From assembly GCA_030639395.1 (NCBI GenBank), contig DAOWCW010000048.1, positions 1 to 5,618 on the forward strand: a stretch of 5,618 nt of DNA. The letters are read 5' to 3'. The DNA is from an archaeon. Lineage in GTDB: Archaea > Nanoarchaeota > Nanoarchaeia > Pacearchaeales > GW2011-AR1. The notes under the pieces are model-generated. The model did no database searches and was not told the origin of the DNA. It saw nothing but the letters and a program-made list of their open reading frames with translations. The translations under genes were made by a program, and so were the position numbers. Shown here in pieces: positions 1-4,461 of this stretch. Each line of letters begins with the position of its first letter. Within the stretch, counting starts at the first letter, position 1.

Positions 1-159
1 CGCGCCAAGCCTCAAATCCATCAATCCACCATCAACTGGATAACCATCAACATCATACAACTCAGGAGTCACAATTTTAGCAACACTCAACTTCTTAATT
101 TGCTCAGGGCTAAGCAACGAAAACATCATATTCTTAATCTGCTTCTTAACTGGTCTCAT
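1..159 (-). CDS. rpoA1: DNA-directed RNA polymerase subunit A' (RpoA1), N-terminal fragment
   Basis: This is the first 53 codons of the archaeal largest-subunit N-terminal half (homologue of bacterial beta' and of Rpb1), which builds the clamp and much of the active-centre cleft. The gene runs off the left edge. Visible family signatures are FSLLSPEQIKKLSVAKIVTP near residues 13-32, then YDVDGYPVDGGLMDLRLGA, which corresponds to the usual 'DGYP..GGLMDPRLG' block just before the first zinc-binding cysteines. The zinc site and the catalytic NADFDGD motif lie outside the window. The ATG at 157-159 is chosen because a GGGAGGG Shine-Dalgarno-like stretch lies 10 nt upstream and the reading frame matches the family from there. 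It starts one base after the stop of the small ORF upstream, so translation is probably coupled. Codon choice (mostly AAG, TTG, GAG) matches rpoB. Identification is firm. Confidence 0.95.
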   Translation of the reverse strand, partial: MRPVKKQIKNMMFSLLSPEQIKKLSVAKIVTPELYDVDGYPVDGGLMDLRLGA

Positions 160-160
160 T

Positions 161-436
161 TTATCGCTGCCCTCCCATTGTTTCAGATACACAATCATAA
201 GACACTGCTATTCTAATCATATTTTCTCTACATTCTCTACTTGCTTTTTTATTAATACAAGTCATATTAAATGTTTCATTATCTAATGCTCCTTTGCATA
301 AACTTCTATGCGCACTATATGCATGAGCACAAATATCTTCATATCCAACAACCGAACCCTCTGAAAATCTACCATCAAGTTTAATTACTTTTTTATTTTC
401 AATATGAGCTTTATTTTCTTCTCCCATTTTATTCAT
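161..436 (-). CDS. Unrecognised small cysteine-containing protein between rpoB and rpoA1
   Basis: I do not recognise this 91-residue protein. It has no obvious signal peptide or membrane segment. The first ~20 residues are lysine-, glutamate- and asparagine-rich; residues ~32-51 and ~65-87 look helix-forming. Five cysteines occur (36, 47, 60, 69, 82), with histidines at 38 and 43; the spacing is not a standard zinc ribbon. The first ATG (434-436) overlaps the rpoB stop by 8 nt. A second ATG (Met4, 425-427) lies one base after that stop, exactly as rpoA1 lies one base after this ORF's stop, so an 88-residue product is equally plausible. No strong Shine-Dalgarno site precedes either start, which points to reinitiation after rpoB. 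Codon choice differs from neighbours: all eight lysines are AAA, eight of nine glutamates GAA, and leucines are CTT/TTA, never TTG. An open frame fitting tightly between two essential genes favours a real gene, but function is unknown and it may be a recent arrival. Confidence 0.65.
   Translation of the reverse strand: MNKMGEENKAHIENKKVIKLDGRFSEGSVVGYEDICAHAYSAHRSLCKGALDNETFNMTCINKKASRECRENMIRIAVSYDCVSETMGGQR
170..176 (-). promoter_or_regulatory. Shine-Dalgarno site of rpoA1
   Basis: The minus strand reads GGGAGGG, 10 nt before the rpoA1 ATG. It lies within the last codons of the small ORF (encoding its Met-Gly-Gly-Gln), so the ribosome finishing that ORF would pass over the site that loads rpoA1. 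It fixes the rpoA1 start. Confidence 0.75.
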
Positions 437-3400
437 ACTTATTCTTCAGCCCAAATTTAGTTAATAAATGCAATCCCTGCAACTCTTCAATCAGCAACTT
501 AAACGCATACGAAACCTCAACCGGCTCAACCTGGTTAGAATGACAAAGCGAACAAACTCTCTTATTATGAATCTGGTCATCAATAACAATTGACCCACAC
601 TTACTACAAATATTAATAACAACCTTATCTGAATCATACCGTTCCTTCAACAACAACGACGCACCATGGCCAACCAAAGCTTCCTGCTCCATCTCTCCCA
701 GCCTCAAAGCACCACCACGAGAACGACCAGCAATAGGCTGACGAGTCAATAAAGCAATTTTACCAGAAGCACGGGCATGCATCTTATCCGCAACCATATA
801 TTTCAACTTCAAATAAAACATATTCCCAACAAAAATCTTAACAGGCATCCTCTCACCACTAACCGCATTATACATAATTTCCTTACCGTTAGCCCTGAAG
901 CCCAATTTCTTCAAACCATCCTCCAAACTTCCAATCGTCTCACTCGAAAACGCCGAAGCATCCACAATTGAACCACTCAAAGCCGCAAGCTTACCAGCCA
1001 AAACATCCATCAAATAAGCAACAGTCATACGAGACGGAATACCATGAGGATTAAACATAATATTCGGCTTTATACCACTAACACTAAACGGAACATCCTC
1101 TTCCTCAGCAACCAAACCAACAATACCTTTCTGTCCATGAGGCACCGAAAATTTATCACCAACTTCCGGAACTCGAAGCTCCCTCATTCTAATCTGCATA
1201 ATTCTATTCCCTTCCTTATCATGCGTAACAAAAACAGCATCGACAATTCCGCTTTCTTCCTGCCTCAAAGCCGAACTATTTTCCTTCTTAGTTTGAATCG
1301 AAATCTCACGAGCCTCACTCAAAAACTTAGGTGGAGAAATCTTGCCAATCACAACCTCACCTTCATTCATTTCAGCCTCAGGATAAACAATACCATCATC
1401 TTCCAAAAACCGATAACTCTCCTCAGTTCTATATCCAGAAACATCTTTATCAGGAATACAAACCTCGTCCCTTAACCCACCAGCATAATTCAATTCAACC
1501 GAAACATAAGGTCTCAACTTAGAACTTCGACCAAAACCACGATCAACAGAACCCTTATTTAAAACCATAGCATCGTCAACATTATAACCTTCATAAGGCA
1601 TAACTGCTAAAACAACATTCTGCCCAACAGGATGAACATTCAAGGTATCATAAGTAAAACTCCTAACCAAAGGCTTCTGTGCATAATGCAAAAGAGAAAC
1701 ATCCGTATCAATCCTCACCGGAAAATTAGCAGCATAAAGACCCAGTCCCTGACGATAAGCCCTCGAACCACCCTTAACCATACGAGCAGGAGGATCATGA
1801 TTCCCAAATGGAATTAAAGAAACACTAGCCCCAAAAATATCAATCCTATCAATCTCTAAATGCGTATGCTCATCAGTCAAATTCTCCTCATCCATACAAA
1901 CATAACAATCATCCTCCTCAGCCGCATCCAAATATTCCAAAATCCCTTTCTCAAATAAATTCCTCCAACTCAAAGATCCCTGCTTAACCAACTCAATATG
2001 CTCTGGTCTCAAGTTCGACTCACCATTCTCAACAATAATCACCGGACGAACCACTCGACCAATCTCCGAACTAATAAAAATCGCATCCAAAAACTTCTCA
2101 AACCGAACAGACATCTCAAGCGGCAAATTATCCTGCCGCCTTTCTCCCCTAACATCTCTAACAAAACTTTCAGCATCATCAGTCGCACCAACAAATCTAC
2201 CATTGTAAAAAATATCCGTAGCCCCTTCTTCCTTCATATTAGCTCTAGTCAAAACCTTAATCACATCATCATGATCCATAGTAGTCCTAGTAGATACACG
2301 AGCAAGCAATGCCAAATTCTTCCTCAAACCAATCTCGGTTCCTTCAGGAGTCTCAATCGGACAAAACCTTCCATAATGCGTAGGATGAACCGTCCTCGCC
2401 GCCAAATTCTCCTGCTCACCAGGCAAAGTCGAAGTCACCCTCTGCAACTGACTCATAATCGCAAACGTATTATTTTTATCAATATTCTGGGTAACACCTT
2501 TTTTCTCTCCAATCCACGAACCAGTAGCAATCGCCGACTCAACACGATGCGTAAACAAAGTCGACTTAGCAATCGTTTTAATCGAATAAAACTTACGCCT
2601 CTTAACAGTCTTCTGTAAAGTATGCTGAACTTCCCTCAACAAAATATTAATATTAACCCTAAACAAATCAGCCAACAAATCACCAGACAACCTAACTCGC
2701 TTATTCGCATAATGATCTTTATCAGTCATAGCTTCATCTGGATTATCTCGTGCCATATAAAACTGCTTAATAAATTTACAAAGCGTCCTAGCTTTCTCTT
2801 TTCTATCTTTCTTATCAAGTCCAATATGTGGCAAAAAATAAGAATCCATCCTCTGCTTCACACGATCCAACATCTCTTTATTCGTCCCCTGCAAACTACT
2901 CTTCTCAGCAATCCACATCAATGCATCATTAACATTCCCAATATCAGCATACTCATACAAATTCACAATCAAACTATCCGTCTGCTTCCCGATCAACTTC
3001 ACAATCTCGGCATCACTAGAAATTCCTAAGGCTTTCAATAAAACAATCGCCGGAATATCTCTAAACCTAGAAAACGAAATCTCCAAAATACCTTCTAAAC
3101 TCTCAACCAAAGAAATCGGAATTTTATAAGCTCCCCTTTGTGAAAATAGCCTCAAAATCAAACGACTCTTAATCTTCTGCCACTCAACAAAAGTCTGATT
3201 CGACGCCAACTCCTCTGCCATAATCATAATCCTTTCATTTCCATTAATCAAAAAATACCCACCATGATCTTTAGGGTCAATATAATTCTTAACCAATTCC
3301 TCCTCATTCATGCCCTCTAAATTACAACTTCGACTCTTCACCATAACCGGAATCCTACCAAGCTCAACTTCCTCAGTCTCAACCTGTCCAGCATAATTAA

Positions 3401-3680
3401 TAGTCATCTCCATCCAAATCGGAGAAGAATAAGTCAATTTTCTAAGTCTAACTTCGGCAGGAGTCACAGGCCGCGAAGAACCATCGCTCTCAATAACATT
3501 CGGCTTACCAACACGAATTTTCCCAAGCTTAATTTCAAAATCTTCATTAGGCAACGAATCACTAAGCTCCGTTACAATCTCCTGCATCCTCTTCTCAATA
3601 AAATTATTAAACGACGTAATATTAGATTCAACAAGTGAATGATTTTTCAAAAACTCCCTAACAAGTACATGCTCAGCCAT
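429..3680 (-). CDS. rpoB: DNA-directed RNA polymerase subunit B (RpoB), unsplit archaeal type
   Basis: Second-largest RNA polymerase subunit, homologue of bacterial beta and Rpb2, forming half of the catalytic cleft. It has 1083 residues, slightly short for an unsplit archaeal RpoB (about 1120). Recognisable blocks in order: NGNERIMIMAEELASNQ (~146-162); TDKDHYANKRVRLSGDLL (~319-336); HPTHYGRFCPIETPEGTEIGLRKNLAL (~432-458); DEENLTDEHTHLEID (~597-611); HDPPARMVKGGSRAYRQ (628-644); MPYEGYNVDDAMVLNKGS (~694-711); GDKFSVPHGQKG (841-852) with the two active-site lysines K843 and K851; FNPHGIPSRMT (~876-886); MVADKMHARASGKIALLTRQP, then GGALRLGEMEQEALVGHGA (~962-1007); and a C-terminal zinc ribbon C1025/C1028/C1043/C1046. 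Oddities: DD replaces ED at 702-703, P847 sits where Arg is usual, and the 628-644 loop departs from the archaeal HNQSPR form. The ATG is set by a GGAGGT site 5 nt upstream. Identification is certain. Confidence 0.99.
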   Translation of the reverse strand: MAEHVLVREFLKNHSLVESNITSFNNFIEKRMQEIVTELSDSLPNEDFEIKLGKIRVGKPNVIESDGSSRPVTPAEVRLRKLTYSSPIWMEMTINYAGQVETEEVELGRIPVMVKSRSCNLEGMNEEELVKNYIDPKDHGGYFLINGNERIMIMAEELASNQTFVEWQKIKSRLILRLFSQRGAYKIPISLVESLEGILEISFSRFRDIPAIVLLKALGISSDAEIVKLIGKQTDSLIVNLYEYADIGNVNDALMWIAEKSSLQGTNKEMLDRVKQRMDSYFLPHIGLDKKDRKEKARTLCKFIKQFYMARDNPDEAMTDKDHYANKRVRLSGDLLADLFRVNINILLREVQHTLQKTVKRRKFYSIKTIAKSTLFTHRVESAIATGSWIGEKKGVTQNIDKNNTFAIMSQLQRVTSTLPGEQENLAARTVHPTHYGRFCPIETPEGTEIGLRKNLALLARVSTRTTMDHDDVIKVLTRANMKEEGATDIFYNGRFVGATDDAESFVRDVRGERRQDNLPLEMSVRFEKFLDAIFISSEIGRVVRPVIIVENGESNLRPEHIELVKQGSLSWRNLFEKGILEYLDAAEEDDCYVCMDEENLTDEHTHLEIDRIDIFGASVSLIPFGNHDPPARMVKGGSRAYRQGLGLYAANFPVRIDTDVSLLHYAQKPLVRSFTYDTLNVHPVGQNVVLAVMPYEGYNVDDAMVLNKGSVDRGFGRSSKLRPYVSVELNYAGGLRDEVCIPDKDVSGYRTEESYRFLEDDGIVYPEAEMNEGEVVIGKISPPKFLSEAREISIQTKKENSSALRQEESGIVDAVFVTHDKEGNRIMQIRMRELRVPEVGDKFSVPHGQKGIVGLVAEEEDVPFSVSGIKPNIMFNPHGIPSRMTVAYLMDVLAGKLAALSGSIVDASAFSSETIGSLEDGLKKLGFRANGKEIMYNAVSGERMPVKIFVGNMFYLKLKYMVADKMHARASGKIALLTRQPIAGRSRGGALRLGEMEQEALVGHGASLLLKERYDSDKVVINICSKCGSIVIDDQIHNKRVCSLCHSNQVEPVEVSYAFKLLIEELQGLHLLTKFGLKNKYE

Positions 3681-3685
3681 TTTTA

Positions 3686-3691
3686 ACCTCC
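3686..3691 (-). promoter_or_regulatory. Shine-Dalgarno site of rpoB
   Basis: The minus strand reads GGAGGT, 5 nt before the rpoB ATG at 3678-3680. It is a full match to the anti-Shine-Dalgarno core, confirms the start, and shows that SD-led initiation is used inside this operon. Confidence 0.85.
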
Positions 3692-3725
3692 AATAAATAA
3701 ATACCTGTATAACTTAATTTAATCA

Positions 3726-3920
3726 TCAAACGACCACCCTATAATATTCTTCATCCGCTCTAGAAATCTTCACAGCATCCCCAGTATCACAACCATCTGG
3801 CAAAGCAGGATCCTTTTTAGAAATCTTAGGTAACTGCACCAAAGCAATATTAAGCCTATCAAGAAGTTTCTTAACCTCTTCTTCACTCAATTTCTCGTGC
3901 TTTGGTTGTAATACGTGCAT
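3726..3920 (-). CDS. rpoH: DNA-directed RNA polymerase subunit H (RpoH/Rpo5)
   Basis: Small archaeal polymerase subunit homologous to the C-terminal domain of eukaryotic Rpb5, located at the downstream-DNA jaw of the enzyme. The 64 residues show the family pattern: HVLQPKHEKLSEEEVKKLL at the N terminus, LPKISKKDPAL in the middle, and GDAVKISR....YYRVVV at the end. It is a little shorter than common archaeal versions (about 75-80 residues); the shortening falls in the loops either side of GDAVKI. It ends with TGA 45 nt before the rpoB ATG, and rpoH preceding rpoB is the standard archaeal order, so the genes are probably co-transcribed. The ATG at 3918-3920 lacks a clear Shine-Dalgarno site, in keeping with a first gene on a short-leader transcript. 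It lies divergent from tRNA-Lys. Identification is firm. Confidence 0.95.
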   Translation of the reverse strand: MHVLQPKHEKLSEEEVKKLLDRLNIALVQLPKISKKDPALPDGCDTGDAVKISRADEEYYRVVV

Positions 3921-3968
3921 TTTTTCTTTTAAAATATCCCTTTAGATACCAAAAATATCAAAAATGCC

Positions 3969-3983
3969 TTTAAAAACCTTTCG
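3969..3983 (-). promoter_or_regulatory. Predicted BRE/TATA promoter of the rpoH-rpoB-rpoA1 operon
   Basis: On the minus strand CGAAA (3979-3983) is followed by GG and TTTTTAAA (3969-3976), resembling the archaeal BRE plus TATA arrangement. Start of transcription would fall near 3946, leaving a leader of roughly 25 nt before the rpoH ATG. This is a prediction from pattern only; the AT-rich context makes chance TATA-like matches common. Confidence 0.5.
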
Positions 3984-4034
3984 ACCTTTGCTATTCCAAA
4001 GTAGTTCGAGTCAAAAATGGCAAATCTTAGTTAG

Positions 4035-4043
4035 TTTTTTAAA
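4035..4043 (+). promoter_or_regulatory. Predicted TATA box of tRNA-Lys
   Basis: TTTTTTAAA lies 24-32 nt upstream of the first tRNA base, the expected archaeal TATA-to-start distance. No convincing BRE precedes it. It is divergent from the rpoH promoter, with about 60 bp between the two boxes. Confidence 0.5.
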
Positions 4044-4066
4044 CCAAAACTTCTCTTAAATTTTAT

Positions 4067-4140
4067 GACTCCGTAGCTCAGCCTGGTCAGAGCACTGGAC
4101 TTTTAATCCAGGTGTCGGGGGTTCAAATCCCCCCGGGGTC
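4067..4140 (+). tRNA. tRNA-Lys (anticodon UUU)
   Basis: A complete, intronless cloverleaf of 74 nt. Acceptor strand GACTCCG (4067-4073) pairs with CGGGGTC (4134-4140), including one T-G wobble. The D stem is GCTC/GAGC around a 10-nt loop. The anticodon stem is CTGGA/TCCAG around loop CTTTTAA, giving anticodon UUU for AAA (and AAG by wobble). The variable loop is GTGTC. The T stem GGGGG/CCCCC encloses TTCAAAT. CCA is not encoded (ATA follows), as in most archaea, so it would be added after transcription. The last 19 bases plus the next base recur exactly 148 bp downstream. Fold and identity are clear. Confidence 0.97.
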
Positions 4141-4141
4141 A
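4122..4141 (+). repeat. Direct repeat copy 1: T-loop to 3' end of tRNA-Lys
   Basis: This 20-bp stretch (T loop, 3' T strand, 3' acceptor strand and one flanking base) is identical to 4270-4289. Such tRNA 3'-end duplications are the usual footprint (att core) of integrases that use tRNA genes. Here it is the copy belonging to the intact tRNA. Confidence 0.85.
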
Positions 4142-4145
4142 TATA

Positions 4146-4165
4146 ATACCATCTTTAGATGGTAT
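4146..4165 (+). repeat. Hairpin just downstream of tRNA-Lys
   Basis: ATACCATCT (4146-4154) and AGATGGTAT (4157-4165) form a perfect 9-bp inverted repeat (8 bp with a TTTA loop). It begins 5 bases after the tRNA. It may help end or process the tRNA transcript, or be part of the integration scar. There is no strong T-run directly after it, so a terminator role is not shown. Confidence 0.6.
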
Positions 4166-4201
4166 ATATTTCTGTGGTATTTTAACGCACGACTGTCGGG
4201 G

Positions 4202-4269
4202 CGAAAATCTTTGCTCGAATTTTGTCTGATTTTATTTTAAGACAAAATTTTAGAGTGAAGTTTGAGTTA
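4202..4269 (+). repeat. 68-nt foldback segment inserted in the tRNA remnant
   Basis: The core is a perfect 10-bp inverted repeat, AATTTTGTCT (4218-4227) with AGACAAAATT (4240-4249), around a 12-nt loop. The arms extend imperfectly: CTC 4214-4216 with GAG 4253-4255, and CTTT-like bases further out. In RNA the flanking GGGG (4198-4201) could pair with CCCC (4277-4280), so the whole segment could stand on the T-stem remnant. It codes for no evident protein. Confidence 0.55.
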
Positions 4270-4289
4270 TTCAAATCCCCCCGGGGTCA
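4270..4289 (+). repeat. Direct repeat copy 2: duplicated tRNA-Lys 3' end (att-like)
   Basis: Exact 20/20 match to 4122-4141, with period 148 bp. It is not part of a foldable tRNA: no matching 5' acceptor strand or D arm lies upstream. Only 128 bp separate the copies and no integrase gene lies between them, so if it came from integration only a scar is left. The exact identity suggests either recent duplication or selection on it. Confidence 0.85.
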
Positions 4290-4344
4290 GACGACATCAT
4301 CGTCAACTGACACGTCTCCACTATATGTTTTAAGCACAATAATA

Positions 4345-4367
4345 TCGAAACAAGTAATTTGTTTCGA
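4345..4367 (+). repeat. Perfect 9-bp hairpin in the intergenic region
   Basis: TCGAAACAA (4345-4353) and TTGTTTCGA (4359-4367) pair perfectly around GTAAT. Plus-strand sequence after it is T-rich (ATTTCTTTATATTTTT), so it could be a terminator for plus-strand transcription, or a structured 3' end of the leftward deaminase transcript whose stop is about 95 nt away. The role is not determined. Confidence 0.5.
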
Positions 4368-4406
4368 GCAAAATAATTTCTTTATATTTTTATAAATACA
4401 AACTAT

Positions 4407-4412
4407 AAAAAA
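4407..4412 (-). terminator. Possible T-run terminator of the kinase-deaminase gene
   Basis: The minus strand carries a six-T run (GAATTTTTTATAG) about 50 nt after the deaminase stop, with further T-rich stretches around it. Archaeal termination often needs only such runs. The region is AT-rich throughout, so support is weak. Confidence 0.3.
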
Positions 4413-4461
4413 TTCAATACCTTAACTTTTCCAATTAACGAAATAAGATATAAAATCAAAT

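Larger units (their letters stand above)
4176..4289 (+). pseudogene. Decayed, interrupted copy of the tRNA-Lys 3' half
   Basis: Similarity to tRNA-Lys reaches upstream of the exact 20-bp repeat. GGTATTTTAA (4176-4185) matches 8 of 10 bases of the tRNA anticodon region GGACTTTTAA (4097-4106), and TGTCGGGG (4194-4201) matches 4113-4120 exactly. Between TGTCGGGG and the exact 3'-end copy, 68 nt (4202-4269) stand where the intact gene has a single G. So this reads as a 3'-half duplicate from about the anticodon onward, with an insertion at the T-stem/T-loop boundary. The 20- and 8-bp matches are exact; the anticodon-region match is short and could be chance. Confidence 0.45.
4142..4461. other. 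320-bp intergenic region with structured elements and no protein gene
   Basis: No convincing coding frame lies here. From left to right it holds the hairpin at 4146-4165, the interrupted tRNA 3'-half copy (4176-4289) with its foldback insert, a short 5-bp hairpin GACGA/TCGTC (4290-4304), the 9-bp hairpin at 4345-4367, a symmetrical TATA-like run TTTTTATAAATA (4386-4397), and an AT-rich tail up to the deaminase stop. Much of it has more G on the plus strand than the flanking genes, in keeping with non-coding or imported sequence. An unidentified small RNA on either strand cannot be excluded. Confidence 0.6.

Noticed and set aside
777..3029. Several plus-strand open frames opposite rpoB (for example 1044-1475, 1998-2618, 2622-3029)
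   Set aside because: They lie entirely inside the highly conserved rpoB gene on the other strand. Their predicted proteins are low-complexity, rich in Asn, Ser, Ile and Arg, and look like antisense products of its codon bias.
429..3680. A possible split of rpoB into B' and B'' as in many methanogens and haloarchaea
   Set aside because: The frame is continuous from the N-terminal blocks to the C-terminal zinc ribbon with no internal stop.
3986..4001. Short inverted repeat CTTTG/CAAAG between the divergent rpoH and tRNA promoters as an operator
   Set aside because: It has only five base pairs in AT-rich sequence, within chance expectation.
4142..4269. A complete mobile element between the duplicated tRNA ends
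   Set aside because: 128 bp with no coding capacity and no integrase or transposase; at most a remnant or non-autonomous unit.
4176..4289. A second functional, intron-containing tRNA gene
   Set aside because: Only the 3' half is represented; no 5' acceptor strand or D arm is present and the anticodon stem does not pair.
4122..4367. CRISPR-like array from repeated hairpins and the 20-bp repeat
   Set aside because: The direct repeat occurs only twice, derives from the tRNA, and the hairpins differ in sequence; there is no regular spacing.
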